From Seminavis robusta (Eukaryota > Bacillariophyta > Bacillariophyceae > Naviculales > Naviculaceae), in contig CAICTM010000138.1 of assembly GCA_903772945.1 (NCBI GenBank), positions 1 through 64,000 of the forward strand: a DNA stretch of 64,000 nt, written 5' to 3'. Shown piece after piece: positions 10,009-17,312 of this stretch. The notes beneath the pieces are model-generated. The model worked only from the letters and a program-made list of their open reading frames with translations. It ran no database searches and was not told the origin of the DNA. Positions within the stretch are counted from its first letter, which is position 1; each line of letters begins with the position of its first letter. The position numbers and the translations under genes are program-made.

Positions 10009-10428
10009 ATGAACACCGATCCGAGTATGTTGGGCTCTACGGTAGGGGGAAGTACTGGTACTTCCCCCTCAGTGTTGGGAGATGCCTCTTTGGGCACCTT
10101 CTCAGCAGGAGAGGTACCTATTACTGATATGCCATTTGGGATGAAAGACTTCGAGCAGGCCCAGACTATGGCTGATTTCACCGGTGTCCAAAGTGGACTG
10201 ACGGCTTTCCCTGTTGTTACTAATAATCCTAGCCCTGCCGGTGATTGTCGTGAGAGATGTCAAAAGGACCAACAAGCCAGGGCAGATGTTTGCAAAGCGA
10301 TGCGTCAACGCACTGCTCTTTGGTTGAAACAGAATGGTTGTCCTTCTAAGGTTACGGGTTACTCTAGAAAGTCAAAACCAAAGGCTTGTAAGAAGCCTAA
10401 AGCGAAAGCGTGTGCTTGTAACAAATAA
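10009..10428 (+). CDS. Small Cys-motif protein, paralogue 2
   Basis: 139 aa. The Ser/Gly/Thr-rich first ~75 residues are followed by DCRERCQKDQQARADVC and RQRTALWLKQNGCPS, the same module as in its neighbours. The C-terminus is Lys/Cys-rich (KPKACKKPKAKACACNK) and may bind nucleic acid or metal. The leader is very A/T-rich, with TAATAAAAT repeats just before the ATG. The three genes share strand and order and appear to have arisen by tandem duplication followed by strong divergence outside the module. Confidence 0.75.
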   Translation: MNTDPSMLGSTVGGSTGTSPSVLGDASLGTFSAGEVPITDMPFGMKDFEQAQTMADFTGVQSGLTAFPVVTNNPSPAGDCRERCQKDQQARADVCKAMRQRTALWLKQNGCPSKVTGYSRKSKPKACKKPKAKACACNK

Positions 10429-10476
10429 TTAAATAGTCTTATTATTTTTCATATCACAAAAAATATCACAAAAAAA

Positions 10477-10995
10477 ATGTTAAATAGAGCGCAGTACGAA
10501 AATGTCCCTTTGGCTAGAAAAAAGGAATTTTGGATTTATATTCAAAATGCGGGATATACTAAACAGGCAAATAATGTAGATATTACATCTACGTTGGCTT
10601 ATGAAGCGCTGGATGACGTGCAGAAAACGTTATGGTGGATGGGTTACGACCGTTGGGAGAAACAGCGCGCGTCAGGAGATGGATTAGGCGAAACTTGGCT
10701 CAGTGAGCTCGATGAGGAAGATGAGGAGGTGGATTTCGATTTCGAAGAAATGGACGTTGAAGATGATCTGCCTCCTGTCGTTCCGCCTCCTGTCGTTCCG
10801 CCTCCTGTCACGACAGCGGATCCTTTCCATTTCCTACCGAGGATACCGGATGAACTTGATTGTCTTCTTAAATGCAAGTCTAAACGAGAGAGCGATAACT
10901 CTATATGCGATGTCGTACGGGAGAGGACTTCAAATTGGCTTACATTAAATGGTTGTCCTTCTATTATTCTACCTGTTTGTCAACACTTCTCATAA
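10477..10995 (+). CDS. Small Cys-motif protein, paralogue 3
   Basis: 172 aa. Unlike its two neighbours it has an N-terminal helical domain (residues 1-70, with RAQYENVPLARKKEFWIYIQ and LAYEALDDVQKTLWWMGYDRW), then an Asp/Glu tract, a PPVVPPPVVPPPV linker and the shared module DCLLKCKSKRESDNSIC with RERTSNWLTLNGCPS near the C-terminus. The module has therefore been joined to different N-terminal parts. The start follows two ATATCACAAAAAA repeats. No function assigned. Confidence 0.75.
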   Translation: MLNRAQYENVPLARKKEFWIYIQNAGYTKQANNVDITSTLAYEALDDVQKTLWWMGYDRWEKQRASGDGLGETWLSELDEEDEEVDFDFEEMDVEDDLPPVVPPPVVPPPVTTADPFHFLPRIPDELDCLLKCKSKRESDNSICDVVRERTSNWLTLNGCPSIILPVCQHFS

Positions 10996-11000
10996 TAAAA
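10990..11000 (+). promoter_or_regulatory. TCATAATAAAA motif before the acidic Cys gene
   Basis: A variant of the block's motif, 14 nt before the ATG at 11015. It overlaps the end of the preceding gene. Confidence 0.4.
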
Positions 11001-11014
11001 CAAATTTGTCTACT

Positions 11015-11404
11015 ATGGGTTGCAGCAAACCAAATACATGCTCTGATAGCGACGATGAAACGACTACTGATAGCGATGATGAAACGACTACTGAGGGGGA
11101 GTCTGAAAGCGAAGATGAATCGACTGAAGGCGAGTCTGAAGGTGAAGACGAGGGGTATTTATACTATCCTAATGAAGGCGAGGAATATTACTATGGCTGC
11201 GACGATGAGTATGCATGCAATGATGAATGCTATGAGGAGGAGGATGATGATGAGGAAGATGAGGAATGTGATGAGTCGACTGATGCACCGTGCCGGGGAT
11301 GTGCAATAGAAGATGCTGCGACAATACATGCAATAAATGGAGATGCACAGGATGGAGAACAGTCTATACAGACTGTAGAGGGGATGCATGTTTGTATTGG
11401 ATAA
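11015..11404 (+). CDS. Very acidic Cys-containing protein
   Basis: 129 aa from the ATG at 11015 (MGCSKPNTC). I preferred this start to the open frame upstream because that stretch overlaps the preceding gene and the motif at 10990 fits it. Residues 8-50 are tandem Asp/Glu/Ser/Thr repeats (DSDDETTT twice), followed by a Tyr-rich patch, CDDEYACNDECYEEED and a CRGC pair. The composition suggests a Ca- or basic-partner-binding acidic protein, or a DNA mimic; this is speculation from composition alone. It is the last gene before the (GAATA)n array. Confidence 0.65.
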   Translation: MGCSKPNTCSDSDDETTTDSDDETTTEGESESEDESTEGESEGEDEGYLYYPNEGEEYYYGCDDEYACNDECYEEEDDDEEDEECDESTDAPCRGCAIEDAATIHAINGDAQDGEQSIQTVEGMHVCIG

Positions 11405-11448
11405 TAGAAAGCTTAGACAATAGAAAAAATTGAATCAAAAGATGAAAT

Positions 11449-11890
11449 TTAAAAAAATATGGATAGAATAGAATAGAATATATAGAATAGAATAGAATAG
11501 AATAGGGTTAACGAGGGTTAACGAGGGATAGAATAGAATAGAATAGAATAGGGTTAACGAGAATAGAATAGAATAGAATAGAATATAGAATAGAATAGAA
11601 TAGAATAGAATAGAATAGAATAGAATAGAATAGAGAATAGAATAGGAATAGGAATAGAATAGAATAGAATAGAGAATAGAATAGGAATAGGATAGAATAG
11701 AATAGAGATATAGGAATAGGAGGTAGGATGGATAGAGATAGAATAGAATAGAATGAATAGAATAGAATAGAATAGAATAGAAATAGAATATATAGAATAG
11801 AATAGAATATAAATATGAATAGAATTATTGAATAGAATAGAATAGAATAAGAATAGAATAGAATAGAATAGAATAGAATAGAATAGAATC
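11449..11890. repeat. (GAATA)n microsatellite-like array
   Basis: About 440 bp of AGAAT/GAATA pentamers with small variations (GAATATA, GGAATAG) and a few GGGTTAACGAG interruptions. Nothing else in the window resembles it. It separates the rightward genes of the left half of the block from the GC-rich stretch and the next genes. Confidence 0.95.
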
Positions 11891-12156
11891 GCTCAATTGC
11901 CGCGTGGGCTGTTTGGGAACGCTCAGTTGCCGGTGGGCTGTTTGTAAGGGCTCCTGGTCCGTGGATCTCAATCGCCGTTAGGCTCGAGCGTGGAAACCTT
12001 CACCGTGGAGACCGGGGGGATGTCTCACGGGGCGTGGGGGACCGGGGGACCGTCGTGGAAAACGCTTTGAGTACCGGTTTAACTCTTCAGCTTTTTCCAT
12101 TAACGCGGTCCCCCGGCTTCCCCCATTTTTCGGTTTCACTATAGGAAAAACAGTAG

Positions 12157-12290
12157 GGGGACCAGGGAGACCCGAGGGGGTAATAATAGTTTCGACATAT
12201 ACGCCTCTAGATGCACATTTGATCGGTGCATCTTTTGTCGGTATGTCTCACGCGCTACGCTTGACCCCCCTCGGGTCTCCCTGGTCCTTT
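12157..12290. repeat. Inverted repeat in a GC-rich control-like stretch
   Basis: GGACCAGGGAGACCCGAGGGG near 12159 is inverted as CCCCTCGGGTCTCCCTGGTCC near 12267, with a ~85-nt loop that itself holds the small palindrome-like pair ATGCAC/GTGCAT. Upstream, 11990-12060 has further G-runs (GGGGGACCGGGGGACCG). A TATA-like CTTATAAATAA follows at about 12317. The region could be a replication or transcription control region of the element, or a hairpin terminator; neither is shown. Confidence 0.7.
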
Positions 12291-12440
12291 CCTACTTTTC
12301 ACACTTTTTAACAAAAGCTTATAAATAATGGGGTTGCGGTATATACAGAAGGTCGTTAGAGAGTTTCAGGGTGGTCTCGTACGAGACCACTACCATGACC
12401 TGCGGTATACTGATTCAAGATAGTCGAGGCGTTACGGAAG

Positions 12441-12785
12441 ATGCAGCGGGGTGATGGCACGAACTTTTCATGGATAGACGCGGTTTTGGAAGCGTCTGAG
12501 ATTATCGAAGAGACTACATTGATGAGAGGGCAGACGAGAGAAGACGAGAAACAGTATAAACAGGACTTGTACAATTGGCACTGCTGCGACGAGGGTAAAA
12601 TGATGTATCGTATTCCTAATAAGGTTAATACTTTCGCGCAATTCCGGAACAAGAAAAGCTGTAAAGTGAAAGACTACGCTATTGAAATTGTTACAAAGAT
12701 GTATAGACTGGATCAACTTAACCGAAAAGAGGTGGTCGAGGAGATGCTGACTCTGTCAACTTTAAATACACCTGGGCTAAAATAA
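12441..12785 (+). CDS. Hypothetical protein
   Basis: 114 aa, mostly helical and charged, with SWIDAVLEASEIIEETTLMRG, DLYNWHCCDEGKMMY and a KDYAIEIVTKMYRLDQLNRK segment. No family recognised. A TATA-like sequence and the GC-rich inverted repeat lie 120-280 bp upstream. The last 68 bp overlap the 3' end of the exonuclease gene on the opposite strand, a tight tail-to-tail arrangement typical of compact genomes. Confidence 0.6.
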   Translation: MQRGDGTNFSWIDAVLEASEIIEETTLMRGQTREDEKQYKQDLYNWHCCDEGKMMYRIPNKVNTFAQFRNKKSCKVKDYAIEIVTKMYRLDQLNRKEVVEEMLTLSTLNTPGLK

Positions 12786-13263
12786 GTGCGTCCGATAATG
12801 CTGTGTGTTCCACGGTTCCCAGACTATACCGTTTTGCTAAGGCTTGTAACGAATTAGACTGGTACGGGAATGTCTGTTTAGCAATTCCTAGAGAGTCGGT
12901 TACTTTGAAGGTCTGTCTAGGTTGTCCTTTATCCATCAGTCTGAACTCTTTGTCTAAAAAGGAGATATCAAAGGGTGCATTGTGGATGATGATCTCTGAA
13001 TCGCCAATGAAATCGAACAGGTCTTTGGCTATGGACGCGAATCGAGGTTTGTCTTCCAAGAACTTGTTTGACAGGCCATGGATGGCTGCTGCGGCAGGGT
13101 CTACTGTTTGATTTGGGTTAATGTAGCGATGAAACTTGTGGCCTGTTATCACTCTGTCCACCATTTCGACGCAGCCGATTTCAACAATGCGGTGACCTTC
13201 ACTGATGTCATGGTCGGTCTTATTCATACCTGTGGTTTCAGTGTCGAGTGTGACCTGGCGCAT
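12718..13263 (-). CDS. DnaQ-like 3'-5' exonuclease (bacterial Pol III epsilon type)
   Basis: 181 aa from the ATG at 13263. All three exonuclease motifs of the DEDDh family are intact: Exo I LDTETTG (D7, E9), Exo II HNAPFDISFLD (D99) and Exo III HTALSDA (H153, D158). The sequence between them (GHRIVEIGCVEMVDR, VDPAAAAIHGLSNKFL, DKPRF) follows bacterial epsilon subunits such as E. coli DnaQ rather than eukaryotic exonucleases. The length equals the epsilon catalytic domain; the C-terminal alpha-binding tail is short or absent. The family removes mismatched 3' ends during DNA synthesis. No polymerase is encoded nearby, so it may work with a host enzyme or in recombination. Its presence points to a bacterial or viral source. 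CCATAA lies just upstream of the start. Confidence 0.9.
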   Translation of the reverse strand: MRQVTLDTETTGMNKTDHDISEGHRIVEIGCVEMVDRVITGHKFHRYINPNQTVDPAAAAIHGLSNKFLEDKPRFASIAKDLFDFIGDSEIIIHNAPFDISFLDKEFRLMDKGQPRQTFKVTDSLGIAKQTFPYQSNSLQALAKRYSLGTVEHTALSDALILAQVYLKLTESASPRPPLFG

Positions 13264-13402
13264 AGTCACGAATATTATGGGATTCGAGGGGTTGGGAAAA
13301 AATGAGGATTTTTTTTGGTATCTATCGAACTTCAACTTTGACTGACATGTCTATCGAACTTCAACTTCGACCTCTGTCTGTGGTCGAACTCCACTTTTCG
13401 TC

Positions 13403-13771
13403 ATGGCTACTAAAGAAAAAACGTTGGGCAGTGGTAATGTCGGGGCCTTGTTCAAAGATGATTCTAAACGTCGTGCTATTATGGACTACATTGTAAAATG
13501 CAAGGATTTGCGTCAGATTGTCTTGTCTTCTATTACCAAAAACGAGTTCATCGCTGAAATAACTAGACGTGAGAACGAGGGGACCAGTCAATACAAAATC
13601 GAGGGTTGCATTCACTACATTCGGTTTATTATTCGAACCGAAGGTTTGTATGCCATCCAAATCAATCGATTGTTAGCTGATTGTCGAATTGCTTTGGGTA
13701 TTGGTCCACTCGAAGGAGACGATGATGACGAGTTTGATGATGGCGTTGTCCCTCACTTGAGGACGGGATGA
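13403..13771 (+). CDS. Hypothetical protein
   Basis: 122 aa, small and mostly helical (KRRAIMDYIVKCKDLRQIVL, IEGCIHYIRFIIRTEGLYAI) with an acidic patch DDDDEFDDG near the C-terminus. No family recognised. It is divergent from the exonuclease gene, 139 bp between the starts, so the two may share a control region. The first 20 bp upstream repeat CTATCGAACTTCAACTT at about 13321 and 13350. Confidence 0.6.
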   Translation: MATKEKTLGSGNVGALFKDDSKRRAIMDYIVKCKDLRQIVLSSITKNEFIAEITRRENEGTSQYKIEGCIHYIRFIIRTEGLYAIQINRLLADCRIALGIGPLEGDDDDEFDDGVVPHLRTG

Positions 13772-13819
13772 ATAGTGTTAGTTTAATTCACAAAATACTC
13801 TAGTCTCATTTTTTTTAAC

Positions 13820-14752
13820 ATGGACTATATATTGACGAAAACTGAATTATTTAAATTGAATGATGCGTACGAGGAGGTTTGGAAGAGGAGAGGGTTGATT
13901 TCTAAACGGAAGAGGACGGTTGGGGTGGTCGACGCCTTCGTCGAATGTGGTGTGAATTTCTGGGATAAACCTTCTGGAGTACCGCCTCCTTACATTCCTT
14001 CCGATGTTGCCTTCTACCATGGTTTGAGGCCTATGGCGGATTGGATGTATAGTGGTTACTTGGCCAACAACGGGATTCCTAATTTCTTTGATCTCAGCCA
14101 AGCCGAAAGAAGGCATACTGGGTTTGTTCTTCTGGCTTTGTGGCTCCACAGAGATAAACCAGAACAGAGGCTTTATGATTCGTTGCTTACCGGGGATCGT
14201 GAATCATCCGCGATAGCATTCCGGGGGACTCTCGATTTAATTAACCCTCTTACAGGGGAGTTATTCGCTGATTCAAATACGAGGTATTATTTCGGTCTTT
14301 ACAGATATTTCATTGTCGCCTATTCGCTTGACGATTCTATATTCGATTCATACACGGTCGATTCTGTCATCGATTTTAATATCCCTGCTGCGGACCCGTA
14401 CCCTGCACCTGGATTCGTCGATGCTTGGGATTCTTTTTCGATGGGACCTATTGGTGCTGGGTTGACGGCACTAAGTTCTATATTGCCTTCAGTGGCTACG
14501 TCTAACTGGGCGTGTTGTGTTCGTCACGAGGCTTTCGCGTATGACAAGCATCGATACTTCGATTACGTATACAACTTCCTTCTCAGGGGAGATGCACTGC
14601 TTGATCTAAAGGGATTCACAACGCCTGAAGATGCTGCGGGGGGTGGTGTGTCATTCTTCGGAATTCATTGGGATTACACAGAAAAATTAATTTTTTTTAC
14701 TTGGTATCTAAATCATCGGCGGACTCCTAACATGTACGAGCCTTGTTCTTAA
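13820..14752 (+). CDS. Hypothetical protein, 310 aa
   Basis: A clean frame with normal globular composition rich in aromatic residues: FWDKPSGVPPPYIP, DVAFYHGLRPMADWMYSGYL, RRHTGFVLLALWLHRD, YYFGLYRYFIVAYSLDDSIFDSY, FGIHWDYTEKLIFFTWYLNHRR. There is no signal peptide and no obvious membrane span. I recognise no family. It lies 48 bp after the 13403 gene on the same strand and may be co-transcribed. It is one of the largest unknown products of the block and a candidate structural or replication protein, but nothing seen supports either. Confidence 0.7.
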   Translation: MDYILTKTELFKLNDAYEEVWKRRGLISKRKRTVGVVDAFVECGVNFWDKPSGVPPPYIPSDVAFYHGLRPMADWMYSGYLANNGIPNFFDLSQAERRHTGFVLLALWLHRDKPEQRLYDSLLTGDRESSAIAFRGTLDLINPLTGELFADSNTRYYFGLYRYFIVAYSLDDSIFDSYTVDSVIDFNIPAADPYPAPGFVDAWDSFSMGPIGAGLTALSSILPSVATSNWACCVRHEAFAYDKHRYFDYVYNFLLRGDALLDLKGFTTPEDAAGGGVSFFGIHWDYTEKLIFFTWYLNHRRTPNMYEPCS

Positions 14753-14771
14753 TTCATGGTTATTTTTAATA

Positions 14772-15146
14772 TTATAATTTTAATATTATGGGGAGCGGAC
14801 TGTCTACACGTACAGGTTTACCTGTTTCTTCATTTCTCTCGCATTCTTCTTCACTACACGCCTTTTCTTGTTCCTGAGGACTTGCTTGCATGGCTCTCAT
14901 ATGGTAGAGTGGGAGTAACTTACAGAATTCTCCTAGAGTTTGATAGATGTCGTCGTGTTCGGTATCGGAAGCTGTTTTATTCATGAGGATGAAACCATAC
15001 ATGACATCTCTTTCGTCGATCTCATCGACTACATAGACTCCACCGTAGATACCTGGCCTCTTCAGGATGGCTTTCACCGCGGCGATACTCTCATGGTCTG
15101 GGTCTTCCATTTCAAAATATCCATGGCCTATGATGCGAGTTGACAT
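14772..15146 (-). CDS. Hypothetical protein
   Basis: 124 aa from the ATG at 15146 (MSTRIIGHGYFEMEDPDHES). A compact alpha/beta-like core follows: AAVKAILKRPGIYGGVYVVDEIDERDVMYGFILMN. The C-terminal part is charged with CSEEECERNEE. No family recognised. It is convergent with the 310-aa gene, with only 19 bp between the stops. An upstream ATG at 15173 would add nine residues. Confidence 0.55.
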   Translation of the reverse strand: MSTRIIGHGYFEMEDPDHESIAAVKAILKRPGIYGGVYVVDEIDERDVMYGFILMNKTASDTEHDDIYQTLGEFCKLLPLYHMRAMQASPQEQEKACSEEECERNEETGKPVRVDSPLPIILKL

Positions 15147-15480
15147 TGTTGCGTGGGAAGTACCAGGATGCAAGGATGCGAAATTGTGGTTGTCGGTTCT
15201 CTGGTTTGATGTTATTGCCGGTTGCTTGCCAGGTTGCTTGCCAGGTTGCTGATATTGCTTGCAGCGATTACGAGGGGGTTCACGTCTACTGCTTCACGTC
15301 TACTTCACACCGGCTTCTGTATCTTAGTCGTACAGCGGTCGTATCTTAGTCATGCCGGTGAAATAGGGTTCGCGTTATCTTGCTTGGTTTCGTCTTACGC
15401 TTGCTGAGCTGTTTGATGACCGAGGTTGTTGTTCATAATTTTTTGTCTTCAATTTTTTGTCTTGAAATACGAGTTCAACC

Positions 15481-15783
15481 ATGGCCAACACTTTGGATGT
15501 TATCAACGTTACCGGGGAAAGTTGCATTGTTTGTTTTGATCCATTCCACAATGGCGGCGGTGTTGCCGTTTTTCATTGCAACCACTTCATCTGTGGTGAA
15601 TGTCACGACAACTTGATGGCTGTGCGAGTTACGGAAACCAACATGGATGGAGAAGACATCTTGATGGAGGGCAAGAATGGGGATGGGTGTCCAACCTGTA
15701 GGGGGGATGATGAGGTTGTTACCGTCTACCAGGCTCAGATCTACTGCCACGGAACAGAAGAAGACCCTGTTGTTATCGATTAA
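15481..15783 (+). CDS. Small RING-finger protein
   Basis: 100 aa. The zinc ligands read C-x2-C (CIVC), then FHCNHFICGEC giving C-x-H-x2-C-x2-C, a 40-residue loop and CPTC: a C3HC4 RING with an extended loop before the last Cys pair. RING domains recruit E2 enzymes and act as ubiquitin ligases. Nothing else is present, so substrate binding would have to come from the short N- and C-terminal tails. Small RING proteins are common in large DNA viruses and in hosts. The role in host-protein turnover is inference. Confidence 0.85.
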   Translation: MANTLDVINVTGESCIVCFDPFHNGGGVAVFHCNHFICGECHDNLMAVRVTETNMDGEDILMEGKNGDGCPTCRGDDEVVTVYQAQIYCHGTEEDPVVID

Positions 15784-15850
15784 ACTAGGCCCTGTTGTTA
15801 TCGATTAAACTATAGGGTAAACTATAGTATCCATGGTAACTTTCCACTCC

Positions 15851-15939
15851 ACGTTAGGGTTACGGATACTCGGAACACAAAACGTTAGGTTACGGATACT
15901 CGGAACACAAAAACGTTAGGTTACGGATACTCGGAACAG
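15851..15939. repeat. Three ~31-bp direct repeats upstream of the HMG-box gene
   Basis: Three near-identical copies of ACGTTAGGTTACGGATACTCGGAACA stand head to tail directly before the TCATAAAAA motif and start of the HMG-box gene. The position suggests upstream binding sites of a regulator. Confidence 0.85.
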
Positions 15940-15948
15940 TCATAAAAA
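15940..15948 (+). promoter_or_regulatory. TCATAAAAA motif before the HMG-box gene
   Basis: The motif lies 7 nt before the ATG at 15956, the same spacing class as the motifs at 8783 and 9316. Confidence 0.45.
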
Positions 15949-15955
15949 GACAATC

Positions 15956-16135
15956 ATGGGAAAAGAGACGTGTGCATGCAAGGAGAAGAAGGTGGTGGGG
16001 TATATGTTGTTCGTAAAAGAGCATTATGATGAACTTAAACAGGAGGATCCTGATCTTTCGTTTGGGGAAATTGGCAGAGTATTAGGAGAGAGATGGAGGT
16101 CTCTCTCGGATTGCCAGAGGCAAGAGTACTATTAG
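15956..16135 (+). CDS. Miniature HMG-box protein (59 aa)
   Basis: A short gene whose whole product is one HMG-box: after MGKETCACKEKK comes VVGYMLFVKEHYDEL, then DPDLSFGEIGRVLGERWRSL and SDCQRQEYY. This follows the canonical box (KRPLSAYMLF, hydrophobic helix 2 with GE/W, LSDxEKxxY) with only the last part of helix 3 missing. HMG-boxes bend DNA in the minor groove; single-box proteins of this size occur as architectural proteins in hosts and DNA viruses. The acidic tail and linker usual in HMGB are absent, and a CxC near the N-terminus is unusual. The start is supported by the upstream motif and repeats. Confidence 0.85.
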   Translation: MGKETCACKEKKVVGYMLFVKEHYDELKQEDPDLSFGEIGRVLGERWRSLSDCQRQEYY

Positions 16136-16161
16136 AGTATAATCAATAGGGATGAATTTAA

Positions 16162-16590
16162 TTAGTTTAGTTCTACATCATGGCATCCACATGGACTATT
16201 CGCAAAATATTGTAGAGTTGAACATAGATATTTCGGAATGAGTCCTCTTTGTCCGTACAGCCAGTACTGTTGACATGTTCCTACTCCTATGTATAGCATA
16301 TTCAATACCATCGAAGGATCTGGAGGTTCTGTTGCACTTCGACAGAGATTGCATCTTTCATGAGGGCCATCTTTCACTGGTGGCACGTTTGGAGGCACGT
16401 TTGGGCACGAGGGATTGGTTGGATACTTCACACCGCAACAAATCTCGCTGTATTTGGACGTTGTTTCCTGACACAAGGGGTCTGGAAGGTGTGCGATCTC
16501 TACCATCAATTGGGCGCAGGTTACCCCGTTCTTTAGACAATGAAGGGGGTTGCTAATAGCCCCATTAGGGCATAGGTTACAGTGAATCAT
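16162..16590 (-). CDS. Cys-rich protein with two related units
   Basis: 142 aa, no clear signal peptide. Unit 1 has CNLCPNGAIS, a Cys about ten residues on, GVTCAQL, then PLCQ and CCG. A Pro-rich linker (PSCPNVPPNVPPV) joins unit 2: CNLCRSATEPPD, GTCQQYW, LCSTLQ and CGC. The CxLC...G-T-C...CxxxQ...CCG spacing resembles a Cys-rich unit that I believe occurs in diatom and oomycete extracellular proteins; I cannot name a Pfam family. The start at 16590 is preceded by CCATAAAAAACAAATA. It may be a host-like surface module captured by the element. Confidence 0.7.
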   Translation of the reverse strand: MIHCNLCPNGAISNPLHCLKNGVTCAQLMVEIAHLPDPLCQETTSKYSEICCGVKYPTNPSCPNVPPNVPPVKDGPHERCNLCRSATEPPDPSMVLNMLYIGVGTCQQYWLYGQRGLIPKYLCSTLQYFANSPCGCHDVELN

Positions 16591-16596
16591 TATTTG

Positions 16597-16606
16597 TTTT
16601 TTATGG
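16597..16606 (-). promoter_or_regulatory. CCATAAAAAA motif before the Cys-rich gene
   Basis: On the minus strand CCATAAAAAACAAATA ends directly at the ATG (16590), a minus-strand counterpart of the TCATAAAA motifs. Confidence 0.4.
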
Positions 16607-16617
16607 ACTAACTCACG

Positions 16618-17268
16618 TTACGTTGCTACCTCCCAAACAATATTGACGATTCCAAGTTTAATGGAGGTGCCGTTATTGCCTGAAACTAACACGGGTGCAT
16701 TGCCAGTTACTTCCAACCTTAACATTTTAATGGATCGCCATGCATCATTCGTAGTGTTCGTTATAGTTCTCGGACTTGTTGCGTTTATGTTCTCGTAGAC
16801 GCTTCCATTCTCTTCAACAGATTCGTTGTATGGGAAATCTTTGTAACCTCGAAACTCAACTCCTACCATGTCGTAGTTGCCTGGGGCAACGTCTATGGAG
16901 TGTATGTTAATTGGTACAGGACTCTGGATCTCCATTGCTGGATTTAGTCCTGCTATACTATACCATCCAACATTCTGTCGCCCACTAACGGTCAACAGAT
17001 TCTGGATGCCTGGGGGTCTTGGTAGACCGAACGTTGCTGAATCAAGGTAGAGGGAAGGAAAAATTAGACCATCCACGGAACCAATCAAATTTGAGGTGAC
17101 GTCATCGAAATGGGTTGTAGTACTACTTGGGGTGTTTGGGGTGGTCGACGGAGCGGTGGTGTGATGTTTTCGTTTTGTTGTCAACCCTTTTACAGTCCAT
17201 CTCTTTTCATTCTCGTCGTTGGATCTTCGGATATCCGAGGGTGTCATCAGCGCGTCGATACCGTTCAT
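16618..17268 (-). CDS. Hypothetical protein, beta-rich
   Basis: 216 aa. A basic, Thr/Ser/Pro-rich first ~50 residues (KRKHHTTAPSTTPNTPSSTTT) is followed by a strand-rich region: LIGSVDGLIFPSLYLDSATFG, QNVGWYSIAGLNP, INIHSIDVAPGNYDMVGVEFRGY, MLRLEVTGNAPVLVSGNN, KLGIVNIVWEVAT. The composition fits a beta-sandwich with a flexible basic arm. Such an arm-plus-sandwich layout is known for many structural and binding proteins, but I recognise no family and draw no functional conclusion. It is the next gene after the Cys-rich protein, in the same direction. Confidence 0.65.
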   Translation of the reverse strand: MNGIDALMTPSDIRRSNDENEKRWTVKGLTTKRKHHTTAPSTTPNTPSSTTTHFDDVTSNLIGSVDGLIFPSLYLDSATFGLPRPPGIQNLLTVSGRQNVGWYSIAGLNPAMEIQSPVPINIHSIDVAPGNYDMVGVEFRGYKDFPYNESVEENGSVYENINATSPRTITNTTNDAWRSIKMLRLEVTGNAPVLVSGNNGTSIKLGIVNIVWEVAT

Positions 17269-17312
17269 TGTTGGTCTACGAATTATCGGATTATTTTTTT
17301 ATAACATAATGG

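Noticed and set aside
11449-11890. CRISPR array
   Set aside because: The repeat unit is a 5-bp microsatellite without spacers; no cas genes; the setting is eukaryotic.
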